In this document: one piece after another, positions 10,835-21,981 of the stretch | Layout of the letters: each line of letters starts with the position of its first letter | Position numbering within the stretch: the stretch's first letter is position 1 | Source: Phymorhynchus buccinoides | Taxonomy: Eukaryota; Mollusca; Gastropoda; Neogastropoda; Raphitomidae | Reading direction: 5' to 3' | Assembly (NCBI GenBank): GCA_017654935.2 | Contig: CM065682.1 | Location: forward strand, 80,196,633 to 80,260,632 | Length of the DNA stretch: 64,000 bases | Program-made: the position numbers and the translations under genes | The notes under the pieces: model-generated | The model's input: only the letters and a program-made list of their open reading frames with translations | Databases searched by the model: none | What the model was told of the DNA's origin: nothing

Positions 10835-12110
10835 TATACATACACATTTACATATGAATAAAATACAGTGCAAATAGGCAAGGTAATGTTTATATATGAT
10901 AAGAAAAAGCGAGCGCGCGCCACGCACGCGCGGCAGTCGTGTAGTGTGTGATGATCTGTGTGTGAGTGGGTGAGAGAAGAGAGAGAGCGAGAGAGAGACA
11001 GAATAGCGAAGAACCAGAGGGAGAGAGAGACGACTGAAGAGACTAAACAGAGAGAGAGAGACAGGACAAGAACAGGACAGACAAACACCAGAAAGAAGAG
11101 GAGAGAGAAGAAAGAGAATGAGAGAGAAGAGAGAGCTAGATAGAACGGAGAGAGTGAGAGAGCGAGAGAAGAGACAGAGACAAAAAGAGAGAGAGAGACA
11201 GAACAGACAGACAGACACAAACGAGAAGGAGAGAGAGACGAGATGATGAAAGAGAGGGAGCGACGAGAGAGAGAGGAGAGAGATAGAGAGACGCTTAACG
11301 ATGGGGAGAGAGAAAGAAAGAAAGACAGACAAGACAGCTCAGACAGAGATTGAGAGAGAGAGAGCAAGCAGGGAGAGAGAGAAATCAAAATAAAACATAA
11401 AAAGCGCTATTTACACTATGAATAAAAAATCACACACAGATGCAAATAGGCAAGGCAATGACCTATGCTAAATAATAATATTGCTAAGAAAAGCGAGCGT
11501 GCGCGCGCGCGCGCGCGCCGCATGTGAGCGTATAATAGATGTAGAAGAAAGAGAGAGAGATGAGAATAGACACAGAGAGACCGATGAGAAGAAGGATAAC
11601 GAGAACACAGAGACAAATCGAGAGACGAACAAACGTCCGATGAAGAGAGAGAGAGAGACGAAACAGACATACAGAAAGACAGACAGTCAGACAGAGACAG
11701 AAGAATGAGAGAGCTGAGAGGGAGAGAGAGAACTAGCATCCAAATTTACCATATGAAGTAAAAATTTACAAGTGCAAGATATGCAAGTCATGTTTATATA
11801 TTGTAAGAAAAAGCTGGAGCGCGCGCACGCGCGCGCATTGTGTGTGATGTGTGTGTCGTGGTGAGAGACGAGAAGAGAGAGAGATTTTAGAGAATGTCGA
11901 GAGAGAGAGAGAAGAGAGAGAGAAAGAGAAAGATACAGAGAGAGGGACGAGAGAGACGAGAGAGACAAAACAGAGAGAGAGAAGACAGAAAAGAATGACA
12001 GACAAACAGAATAGGAGAGAGAGAAGAGATGAAAATGAAATAGAGAGAGAGGAAGATGAGACAGAGAGAGAGCAGAGAGAGAGCAGAGAGATGGGAAGTG
12101 TGTAATGTGT
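10480..12110. repeat. Higher-order GA / core / CG / GT array
   Basis: Long imperfect GA tracts alternate with a core of about 110 bp carrying ACATTTACATATGAATAA, AGTGCAAATA, GTTTATATATTGATAAG and AAAGCGAGCG. The core is followed by alternating CG (best at 11495-11520) and then GTGTGT. Cores lie at about 10575-10690, 10840-10950, 11390-11530 and 11745-11850. Repetition of the whole composite shows segmental amplification and not independent microsatellite growth. The long Leu/Ser-rich frames across it are low-complexity artefacts. Confidence 0.9.
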
Positions 12111-12169
12111 AGTGTCGTGGTGCGCGCTCGCCAGTGCTTACGCACATGATACATTCGCACACAAAATCA

Positions 12170-13435
12170 CTCTTCTTATCTTCAGGGGACAAAAATAGCT
12201 GATCACAAACGGTGTTCGACAAGACAAGTGGCACACTCGTTTACTTCGGGTTCAGTATCGTTGATGGTATTATCACCATACTTGCACCTTCACACCGCAG
12301 AGACATCTAGAAACAGGTGCTTTCAGTTATAAAACACAAATCTGCGTTGAGATCAGTGCCGTGCTCTTAAAAAAGCGCGTATTTCTAAGAAATAACTTAC
12401 TTTCAGTTGCAGCTAAAGAACGGTCACAGCAACTCAAAAACCAGTGTTTCGAACCGCAAATTTAGCACGATTTTCGGTTCAAGAAGGGTTTTTCCCACCT
12501 CTAATTATAGCGTCCCTTACCGTGTCGATAGTGCATTGCTGATTCGTGACATAACATGTTTTGCCTAACAAAAATTACAATCTGTCAAGGTTTCGGAATA
12601 TATTAAGAGTATATTAATTAATCAATATTGAATATACTACATATTATTTTTGTACCGCCCTCTCTTTAAAGAAATTTTAAACTGTCTTTGACATGCTTGT
12701 TTTGAAAGGTGTTGTTCTTTAAACATTTTCATTAATTATATTCTGTGATTTAGACAACTCTTTTTCAGATATAACAGGGTTTAAAATACTGAACAAAAAC
12801 AATTCAGATTAGTAACTTAATACTGATCAGGAATAAGTTTTCGATTTTATTCAAACTTGTATTGAAATGTAAAGACAAAAAATATGCCAAAACTGTTTCA
12901 AAAGTAAATTACATAACGTTTGCTTATTTTGAACTTATAAGGCTAATAAAGGAGCAATAGAAGCAGGCATAGGTGTTTTCCAGCCATTCATGCCCTCAAA
13001 GTTTGTTTGCAAACTCATCTTGTGTAGCAGAAAACTAGCCTCCAAGAAATTACTTATGCAATACTTCACAATCCTTACTATGGTGTGAGAAGTGTCATGG
13101 TGTCAGTAAATTAAAATGCCAGGAGCAATGAATATCTAAAGTAAGTGAAATGATTGGAACTAGGTAAAAGAGCGCAAACAATCAAGAATATCTTTTTAAT
13201 ATCAGTACTTGAGATAATGAAAAACAAACAGGAGTACTTGTAAGGTTTGTAAAAAACATAGTCAAAATCTGCCCAGAAATACTAGCTGTTTACAGGCTGT
13301 TATTGCTTCTACAGTGGAGTTTCCCTGTTCATACAATATAAAAGATGAAGAAACACATATTCTTTTCGTAGCGCCTATTAGGCCCTGAAATAATTGCGAC
13401 ACAGATTGCTACAACAACACACTCATCTTATATAT
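12170..13435. other. Unassigned AT-rich unique-looking sequence
   Basis: About 1.3 kb without recognised genes or repeats. High AT content and no sustained coding frame. Confidence 0.5.
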
Positions 13436-13439
13436 GCAA

Positions 13440-13690
13440 GGTAAAATAATAAGAGTACAACCACCAGAGGAGAGACTGCACTTGTTGCTGAGTCCAACTG
13501 GTGGAGTTTAGTGGAGCCTGTTTGAGCAATATAAATGCAGGACACCACCTATTAAGCCCCATACTGACTCGTGACTCGCCAGTTGTCTCCTTGATTCCTG
13601 CGCTGATTTGTTTCGACAAAACACAAGCCATTGAAATTAACTTTATTACAAGTCAAATGCACAATCTTGATTAAGGGCTGAGGCGCAGTA
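13440..13690 (+). repeat. Dispersed repeat family 2, copy 2
   Basis: Nearly identical over long stretches to 56530-56765. Shared blocks include ACCACCAGAGGAGA, GTGGAGTTTAGTGGAGCCTG, CAGGACACCACCTATTAAGC, CCCATACTGACTCGTGACT and GCGCTGATTTGTTTCGACAA. The left part of the family, present at 56385, is missing here. The strong match over 43 kb suggests recent mobility. Confidence 0.85.
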
Positions 13691-13904
13691 CCGATTATGT
13701 CTTAAGATTTTAGTTTTTTGCATGTTAACAGTAACCACTAAACTGTCCAATTGTGTAACCATATCTGTCATTATTCTTCCCTGGTCAGTCGCATGCGCCG
13801 TGCGTGGGTTGCAGCCTTGAGGGTACTCACGGATCGTGTTGCCTGAACAGCCAATGCGCCTACTCAGCAGACGGGACGCTGACGAAGGAGCGTGACACTC
13901 CCGA

Positions 13905-14019
13905 AAGCTCTGTCTCTCTCTCCTCTCTCTCTCTCTGCTCACTTCTCTCGCTTTATCTTTCTCCCCCCCCCCCTCTCTCTCTCTCACTCGCCACCCTCCC
14001 TCTCTCTCTTCTCTCTCTA

Positions 14020-14068
<49 letters not shown>

Positions 14069-14070
14069 TC
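13905..14070. repeat. (CT)n microsatellite with C-run
   Basis: Interrupted CT tract with a run of C at about 13963-13972. A run of G occurs nearby at about 14217-14230. Homopolymer lengths here are probably unreliable. Confidence 0.95.
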
Positions 14071-14559
14071 TCGATGTCCCAATGTAATAGGTAGGTAGAC
14101 TTCATATTCGTCATGCTCGGGTTCTCTCTCTCTTCGTCTCGCTGATTATCGTATGTTGCTGAGTCTGGGTGAGATAGGCTCTCGCGCGTTGTCGTGCGGC
14201 TAGTTCAAGGGTGGGCGGGGGGGGGGGGGGTTTAGAGGTATTCTGGTTTAGCCTATTCAGAAGTTAAGGAATTTTCTTCTGAGATTAAGTTTTTTTCCTA
14301 GTAAAAAGAGTAGGTTGATGTATCTCATTACTATGCACATTTTGCCACTATTATTACCAAATTATTAATTGGTTTTGTCCCGGTTAGGACACACTGTTGT
14401 CGCTGAAACCTAGGCGGGTGACTGGCATTGTTATTCTGATTGAGTTTTCCTGTTTGGACTGAATTGTTTTTCTCTACCAGCTCCAGATGGGGTTATCTTA
14501 GGGCAGTGGAAGAAGAAGTCGTTCGAAAAGTCTTATTATTTTCATCTCTGGCAAACGTT

Positions 14560-16701
14560 ACATTTGTTTCGAGGTAGTCAGGCCAATTTATTGAGAGAAT
14601 TTGTTGGGTAAAGTGTAGAATTTTCCATTGCAGTATCAGTCTAGTTTCTTTGGTGCTGTCAAAGGTGGCGTCAATGCTGTTTCGCTATCTACTATCCCCA
14701 ATTTCCTCTTCCAAAAGTTGATTGCGCAGGGTTGGTGATTCTGTTGCTATAATCTTTCGGAAACCTTGCATTCAGTTTGGAGCAGTGCGACCGATTAATG
14801 TAAGGCTGAGAGGGTAACATCGGTTTTTTCATACAGTCGAAAGCCTGTTTCTCGTTTCTCTGCTGAACGGAAAGCACATATAATGGGCATGGTATTCTAA
14901 AATACTGTGAAGCAGCCTCTTTACTTTTTCTTGAAATTTGGTTTCGAAGGAACAAATAGCTGACCTGTCTCGTCGATAATGTCCTGAATAGTGTACTCTT
15001 TTATAATCCAGTCTTTCATAATCAGACACTGGCATAGATATGCGAAAGTTTGTTCGGCTTATGCACAAGCTGAATTAGATAGGGCTTATGTCGTCGTTGA
15101 TGTATTTGCTTGTGTAGTAAGTTGACCAGGATTGCAAGACCCACTGCCAAAAGGAAGCATCGTGTTTCAAAAAACATGACGAGAAGTTTGTATGAGTATA
15201 TCAAGTCTTTTTCCTATTTTTTGTAGATATGGCTGGGGCATAGTTTCCAACACTGGCCGAGTTGTCAATTGAGCACACCGTGTTGGGATCCAGTGTGTCA
15301 GTAATAGGGATTCTGGAGCTCTTTTTATGACATATCATGCCAGTCCCGCCATATGGGTTTGCTGGGTAACTACACTTCTTTTTATTTTTAAAGGCCTTCT
15401 TATGTTGCATTTTTTTGTCCATAAAAATTGAAGAGGTCTTTAATAAAGTCTGTCATATGTGTTCTGGAATATCATGATTGCATAACATACGTAAAATGGG
15501 AAATGAGATAAGTGATTAACAACAAGAATTTTCCCGTAAAATACTCAAATTTCTCCGTGACCAATGTTAATTTTTTATCATTACTGACTATTTTGGTGGA
15601 CCAGTTACTTGCGATGTTACACGCCTCTCAGATCCACTTCTAAAGTTGTATACCCAGGATTTTCAGTAGCTTACCATTTTAAACCAAAGCACTTGTGTTC
15701 ATTGTGTTTTTCTCTTCCAGCCACATAGTTATGTGTTTGTTCATTATTTGCAGCCTGAAGTCCGTCAAAGCTTGGAAGACTTTGAGAGCGCTGCTAGATT
15801 ATCTTTAGGAGTAGAGATGTTATCAGCAAACTGTTGGATTTTATTACCCTGGCCCATTCCTTGTGTTAATTACGAAGGAATAGTCATGCTTTTATTGGAT
15901 GTTTTAATTTTAGCACATATTTGCAGTAAAAATGAATACATGAGGAGAAAAGGGAATCTGGCGAATTACCTTTTCTACTCCGAAGGTTCAGAAGGCCCTA
16001 GTGATTGAGAACTTTGGATTGGTAGAAGGTCTTTATATATTGAAAGTTGGACCAACGCCATAGGCTTAAAGTCATATACCCGACTTGCGATGGTATCACG
16101 GCTTTGTAAAGTTTTCACATAACACAGGTTGATTTTCCACATCCAAAAAAGTTATGGTGTCGTCTATGGACACGAATAATTGTTGCTCTATTACGTCCTT
16201 TCATAAAGCCACACTGGTCTTTGGATATTAGTTTGTCTAACACTAAATTAAGTCTGCTTGCAAAACATTTTGCAAAACTTTTATTGTCTGTATTGAGTAG
16301 AGTGATTGGGCGCCAATGGGCTAACTAGTCCCTAAAAAGAGAACGTCCTTTATGTATCTACATAATTGTGCCATTCTGCTGTGTCTCGCCAACGCGGCCT
16401 GTTTCAAATGAGTAGAGAAATGATTGAATGACCCTTGATTTTTATCGACGCCAGAAAACATTGTAAAATTACGCTAGTGCAGCCGTCCACATCCAGGTGC
16501 TGATCCGTTTGTGAAGTGCTTCAGGGCCTCTGTTCTTTCAGATTCAGTCATCTGCTCTTCGCATGTTTTGGGATCATCTTCATCTAACATTGTGATTAAA
16601 GAGTTCGGTCCCAGGAAGTCTGTAATGTAGGTCTCACTTAACTCATGATCTTCTGTGTTCTTTGCTCTATAATTGTGAATCAGAAACACAGACCTGCACA
16701 T
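14560..16701 (-). pseudogene. Non-LTR ORF2 remnant: reverse transcriptase and C-terminal domain
   Basis: Near 16500-16560 ESERTEALKHFTNGSAPGC is the pre-fingers motif that in this family ends in PGxDG. From about 16340 to 16180 come RPITLLNTDNKSFAKCF, LISKDQCGFMKGR and following residues, the conserved fingers and palm motifs of L1-type RT. At 15820-15831 the catalytic box reads FADN where the family has Y/FADD. The C-terminal domain follows: a Trp-rich stretch at about 15100-15200 and then KEYTIQDIIDETGQLFVPS near 14940-15010. Many frameshifts and stops break it, and RT sequence between motif 3 and FADN is shortened. It would have performed target-primed reverse transcription; this copy cannot. 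Confidence 0.8.
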
Positions 16702-17009
16702 TACGGGAACACTTGCTTGATCTACACATAAATTCTCTGTCAGTTTGTAGACGCGGAATTGTATTAATTGATGAATTTATTTATATCTATAGCTACCCCT
16801 GTATGTCATGTTTTTTTGACCCTCTTCTATGACACTTGCTTCGGGCTCTTGTTTGGGCCCCTTATTTGTGCCTTAGCAAGTGCCTGCAGTTTCCTTTCCA
16901 GTTTTAAGTTTCATCATTACTGTTTGGAGGATGATGTTCCCAGAGTTTTCAGCTAATTGACTCTCAATGACCGTCAGCTTTCGCGAAGGGCGATAATATG
17001 TTGTTTTTC

Positions 17010-17096
17010 TTATCTTAGAAGCTGAACAACGCTGTACCTTTTCTTCTTGTTTCTGATCCCACGTGCATCCGTTATTAGATTATGTAGCTTATCCAT
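17010..17096 (-). pseudogene. Endonuclease N-terminal stub of the L1-like ORF2
   Basis: From ATG at 17096 the frame reads DARGIRNKKKRYSVVQLLR and then a stop. This resembles the start of an APE-type endonuclease (N-V-R-G-L then a basic helix). The rest of the domain, about 200 residues, is not found before the RT begins near 16700, so it was deleted or has decayed beyond recognition. Confidence 0.55.
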
Positions 17097-17599
17097 GGCA
17101 ATCCCACTCGTCAAAGCTTGCGATTCCGTGGTACACACTAACGGTCGAAAGAAGAGCCAGAAAGAGAGAGAGAGGAGAGAGAGAGAGAGGAGAAAGAGAA
17201 AGAGAGATGGAGAGCGATACCCGAGAGAGAGAAGGAGAATTGGGGTGGGGATAAGGGGGGGCGGCGGGGAGGTAGGGGTGGGGTGGAGGACAAAAAGGAA
17301 AGCCATTTCGCAGAGTCATAGTGGGTAATCGAGTCTCGTTTCAGTCCGTGTTCATGCTACATTCGTAAGGGAAGAGGGTGTGTGTGTGGGCAGATGGGGA
17401 GGGCTAGGTTCCTGTATCGATGGTTCTGCCCTATTCTGTTTGTTGTTCAGGTCTGCTCTGCAGTCAACCATATCTTCTTGATTCATGTGCGCTGACACGT
17501 TGGGACTGCGACTGGGCAGACAAGGACCTGCTTCGCTTGCCTTTTGTGGGCGTGGTAGGACCTGTGCTGCTGGCTTGAGGCGAACTTCAGCGTTGCTTG

Positions 17600-18464
17600 T
17601 TTGCGCTGTTGTGATGAATCTTGGGGTTTTCCCTTTTTGTCTTCTCTATCTTCAGCTGGCTTGGCTGTAGGGGATGGGGTGGGGGGTGGGGGTGGAGGGG
17701 TGAGGAGGCGGGGAGGGAGGGGTAGGAGGTTGAGATGGTTGGGCAAGGAGAGAGGCGAGAGCAAGGGAGCACTGGGGATCCCTCCTGTTTGTGGCCAAAC
17801 TGGTAGCAGGCACAGCAGCGCAGCGTTTTACTGCTGCAGCTACTGATGTGATGTCCAATTTCCAGGCAGCTCGCAAACACGTGGGTGTGTTTTGCCCTTT
17901 GTAGTACAGAGTGGCTGTGCACATCCCGATCTGTACCGTTTTGGCGAGGGGTTTTGACGGAGGTTTGATGTACACAAACCTCCATCCCGTTTTCCATGGC
18001 GTGAGCTGACCATTCGGTTTTCTGACCTTTTCGTCCATGATGTGAGATTTTAGTGTCACACCCAATTTTGTCAATGTCTCCGCTACCGCATGTGCAGGGG
18101 CAGAGAAAGAGAGACCCCCAATAATCAATTTTACTGAGGGTACCTCCCTTTCATTTCCTTCGCTGTCTTTGATGGTGAACGAGTTGGAGTCCCGTGGTTG
18201 GATTTGAACCCCCCCTAAGTGTTAATTCCTCTTGGTGAGGAGGGCGACCCGAGCGGCTGATGTCTTGGCATACACTCGCCAAAGACCACCCACTCTTTGG
18301 GCACCCTCCACACCCCCTCTACCACTTGATTTCTCTGCATTCTCGCACAGTTCTGCGACAGCACAGGGCACTTGGTCTGCCGCTGGCAGGGTTTTGTTGA
18401 CAAGAAACACAGGCTCAGCAATCGTTTGTGCTTCCGCCATGCTGCCGGTGGTGCCGGCTGACAC
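17600..18464 (-). pseudogene. Non-LTR ORF1 with CCHC zinc knuckles
   Basis: Starts at ATG 18464. About 80 residues on, a TAA at 18222-18224 interrupts a frame that then continues unchanged (VKLIIGGLSFSAPAHAVAE onward). A basic central region (GWRFVYIKPPSKPL) leads to two zinc-knuckle-like motifs near 17810-17890 (CLEIGHHISSC, lacking its first Cys, and CCACYQFGHKQ). A frameshift falls inside the second knuckle. A Pro-rich tail follows. This fits the RNA-binding ORF1 protein of Tx1/L1-like elements, which coats the element RNA. Confidence 0.7.
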
Positions 18465-18640
18465 CCCAGCACGTGGTGAAAAACTGGATCGGGATAATGA
18501 ACTTTCTGGGCCTATTTACCTATTTACCTACTAAGCTAAACACAATAAACAAAACCACCTATTCTATTCTAACACAGCACACACGAAAAAGACACTTTAA
18601 TTTTTGGATTGAACGTTGATTGCACGGTTTGAATCAGGAG

Positions 18641-18750
18641 AATTAATAAATCATGTGATACTTACCTAGTAAGTTGAAGCATCGATCAGGATTTGGCCGA
18701 TGTATGCAGCAGGAATGTCATAGTCCAATGAATAGAAGGGGCGCATGCGT
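18641..18750. repeat. DIRS left inverted terminal repeat
   Basis: Starts AATTAATAAATCATG. Its inner part, GTCCAATGAATAGAAGGGGC, is the reverse complement of the right terminus near 23312-23332. The outer 90 bp is complementary to 18889-18976. Confidence 0.9.
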
Positions 18751-18888
18751 ACTCATCACACTTCAGGAACAAGTATGGTCAGTAATTGGATATGATTATA
18801 GGTATGTGGTAAAGGTGTTCACCCTACTGTAAGATAGATAAGATTCCATTAATATAAGATTGGGCGAGGAATAAGTGCATTGGGTGGG

Positions 18889-19014
18889 ATTGGACTATGA
18901 CGTTCCTGCTGCATACATCGGTCAAATCCTGATCGATGCTTCAACTTACTAGGTAAGTATCGCATGATTTATTAATTTGACCTCAGCATGCAGCTGAACG
19001 TCAGTCCAATGAAT
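18889..19014. repeat. DIRS internal complementary region
   Basis: Complement of left end and right end placed side by side. Mismatches are few (for example TCGCATGA against TCATGTGA). It lies just downstream of the recombinase ORF, the standard DIRS position. Confidence 0.9.
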
Positions 19015-19042
19015 TTTTAGAGCAATTACTGACCATACACAA

Positions 19043-20340
19043 TCAAAATTGGGAAATAGGAAATTGTAACTTACAGTTTCTCTTCAGCTTTTCTGCAATT
19101 CCAATTTTTTCTTTTTGTATTCCATGTACCCCCCAGGGGCTTTTGGAAATCAAACCTTGAAACCTTGAAGTACTGATTGGAAGGAGAGCCTGGCCCAAAT
19201 TGCGTGTTGGCGTCTTCTTGTAAAAGCGTGTGAAGGTTGACTCAGCTGACCAGCCGGCTGCCTTCATGATGGTTTGTATGGGGAGGCCCCAAGCAGCCGC
19301 TTTCGAAGTACTGGCTCCTCTCACACTATGGGCCCCAATCTAGTGAGCACATCTCTCAACCACCTCGCTAGCGTATCGTGAGTAATCGGCTTGTGAGGTT
19401 TCTGGTAGCTAATCAGTAACTTTTGTTCACTGCCACGTAGCTCCTTTGTCCTTGAAATGTAGTGTTTTATCACCATAGCCACACACAGGCTAATGTTATT
19501 TGGGTATGCTACAAATTCTAGTGGTGCAAGGTGCTTCCCTTTCCTTGATTGCTTTAGTAGAGAGTCTATGTAAAACACACATTTGTTTTCCCTTAGCCGC
19601 ATTTTTCCTAATGATAAGCACAATAAAGTTTGACATCGTTGTCCAGACAGAACGGCTAAAAGCATAGCTAGTTTATAAGACAATTCTTTAAGCGTTATGT
19701 TTTCTAATGGTTTATAAGAGTCCAGGTGCTGAAGCACCAAATCAACATCCAATGTCTCTGAATATCTGGGTAGAGCTGGATTTAGCTCAAAAGCTCCCTT
19801 CATGAATCTTTTCACTAAGTGGTGGTCCCCAAACTGTCCACAGCCTTTAATGTCCAGATAGTTTGACACCACACTATAGCTCAGCCCACTGTTTACAAGG
19901 GTAGCAAGGACGTTTATTGCTTGAGTCAGAGTCGGTGAAACTTCACAAATGTTGTGCCTACGCGCATGCCTTTTCCACTTCCTAATGAAAGTCGAGTATG
20001 ATTTCTGTGTGCCCTCCCTCCAGGAGGAGCAGATGAAGCGTGTTGCGTTCTGAGAAAGGCCAGACTTTCTGAGACGTTTCCTGATACTGCACAAATAATC
20101 AGACGAAGAGATTTGCGTAGGCAATTTTTTTTTGGTGGTTTCTGCGGCATTGTCAGCAAATTGTCCCTTGCAGACACCAGAATGGGTGTTTTGATCAGCA
20201 TCTTTGCCAGACGTGAGTACCACGGCTGGCTCGGCCAGTCTGGCACTACTAGGACCCCCCTTGCCTTTTCTTTGTTGATCTTCTGAAGGACACTGGGAAT
20301 GATACAGAAAGGTGGAAATGCATAGAAACACACACTCCAT
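19043..20340 (-). pseudogene. DIRS tyrosine recombinase
   Basis: The main frame runs from 20340 to a stop at 19321-19323, after which the protein continues in another frame to 19043. A one-base shift therefore lies in the GGGG-CCC stretch near 19330. The N-terminal SAM-like core (WREGTQKSYSTFIRKWKRH, about residues 107-125) is followed by the catalytic domain. LSGQRCQTL holds the first catalytic Arg, HSVRGAST the H-x-x-R box, and TFTRFYKK the nucleophilic Tyr. It would insert the circular DNA intermediate. The first part overlaps the RT/RNase H frame by about 400 bp, as is usual in DIRS. Confidence 0.9.
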
Positions 20341-21960
20341 GACACATTAAATGCATCTACAGCAACGGAATCTGGGTCAGGTCTATAAGAGATATACTGA
20401 TCTATTTGCTTATTTAGTCTAGAGGCAAACAAGTCTATTTTTGGTTGCATATCCAGTAAGCACAAAGCATCAGAAAGAATAGATGAACTCAGTTTCCATT
20501 CTGCATCTAGATTCATTTTCCTGGACTCCTTATCAGCTTCTTTGTTTATTTTACCCGGCACATATGCAGCAGAGAGCCTTATATTGCGTTCAATGCAAAA
20601 CTCCCAGATCTGATGTGTTATTTCATTGCATTTTTCTAAATGACTGGTTCCCATCTTTGACACACAAGCAACAGCAGTTGTATTGTCCATCATAAGCTTA
20701 ACATGTACACTTGCTTTGTTTGCAACAAAGGATTTTAGCGCTAACAGTCCAGCCTTTAATTCTAATACACCACTGACCCCCTGTCTTTCCTAAGCGTCTG
20801 TATAAAGAATCAAGTCTGGTTTTCCGGGGTCTGATTCAATATCATTATCAGAGTCATTATGTTTTCTTTCCACCATAGCACTTCTGTCTTTGCTTTATCT
20901 GATAAAGTCAGAGTGGCATCATAATTGCCCTTATGTGCCTGCAATGCATCAACTTTGTCTTTATCCATGTATCTGTACCATAGAGGCCCAAACTTCACAC
21001 CAGGAAAGCTGGCTATCACTAATCCAATAAACTGAGCCAGTTCACGAATTGTGATGGGTTTATTCGTTAACAGTTTACAGGCTGCACTATACATTTTTTC
21101 TTTCCTGTCTAGCGTTAGAGTAACTGCCATTTTCGTGGAATCAATTTCCACTCCTAAATACGTTATTTTGCGGGTGGGGGTCAAGACTGATTTATGTGGG
21201 TGGACTACAAAGCCCAATTTGTCTAAAAGTGAGAGAGTCTGCTTCATATTGTCAAAAGATTCGTTTTCTGTGTCCCGAAACAACAAGCTGTCATCAATGA
21301 AAATGGTGGAAATAAAACCTAACAAATGCATTTGTGCCATACCTGGCTTCAACAGTTTGGTGAAGAGCCTTGGGCAAGATGCTAGACCATTGGGAAACGC
21401 TGTAAACTAATAGAGAGTTTATTTTCAAACAAACTTCAAGTACTTACGTGACGTTCTGTTGATATGTACAGATAAATAAGCATCTTTTAAGTCTATGGAG
21501 CAGAAGAAACAATCTCTTGTAACTAGTGTCAGGGCATGTTTTAATGTTTCCATTTTAAAATGGTGATACTCGACACTCTCGTTTAGTTTTTTCAGGTTTA
21601 AAATCATTCTCCACCTGTTGTCTTTTTCGGGTCTTACGAATATAGAGGAAATGATTTCCTCATCTTCATGTTCACTTTCTACGATAACCTGCTTTCTCAC
21701 TAAGTCTTTGACCTCTGAATCAATATTTTGTATCTGTTCAGCAGAAAAGGTTGTTGCATGGATTTTTGGTTGTGTTGGGACATCAGTGAGATCTATGTCC
21801 ACACCTTCGACCATTTTTAAAACATCTTGATCAATAGTTATGTTTTCCCATTCATGTATGTGCTGACTAATTTGTCATGCCTTGAAATGCAATGCTTTTT
21901 CCTCTAACTCCAATATCGTCTTCTCTACATATTGTCTCACCTGGTTTCCATCTGGCTGCT
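19926..21960 (-). pseudogene. DIRS reverse transcriptase and RNase H
   Basis: RT fingers start near 21770, with DNRWRMILNLKKLNES and then CSIDLKDAYLSVHI holding the first catalytic Asp. The catalytic box is FIDD at 21290-21301, followed by KITYLGVEID. RNase H begins LILYTDA and continues LELKAGLLALKSF, MMDNTTAV and GKINKEAD, giving the D-E-D-D set. A typical DIRS tail with DLFASRLNKQ and VLVVPDWPSQPWYSRL follows. Breaks: a TGA near 21874, three in-frame stops between 21425 and 21407, a frameshift near 20815 and a TAG just after TDA. Residues usually found between TDA and LELKA are missing. No methyltransferase domain follows. Confidence 0.9.
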
Positions 21961-21981
21961 CTTCCAATACATGGTGTGTTG

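Larger units (their letters stand above)
14560..18640 (-). mobile_element. L1/Tx1-like non-LTR retrotransposon, decayed
   Basis: Three parts lie in transcription order on the minus strand: ORF1 (about 18464-17600), the start of the endonuclease (17096-17010), and RT to C-terminal domain (about 16700-14560). Most of the endonuclease is missing. A GA/GT-rich block lies between ORF1 and ORF2. Its upstream edge abuts the DIRS-like element at 18641. Clade placement rests on the two-ORF layout, the RT motifs and the C-terminal domain style, and should be read as L1/Tx1-like only. The exact 3' end is not defined. Confidence 0.8.

Noticed and set aside
10484..11388. Leu/Ser-rich frames of 270-282 residues on the minus strand
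   Set aside because: Translations of interrupted GA repeats; both overlapping frames look alike and contain no domain.
18180..18215. tRNA B-box-like GGTTCAAATCC on the minus strand
   Set aside because: It lies inside the ORF1 frame (GGVQIQPRDS) and no A box is found at the right distance.
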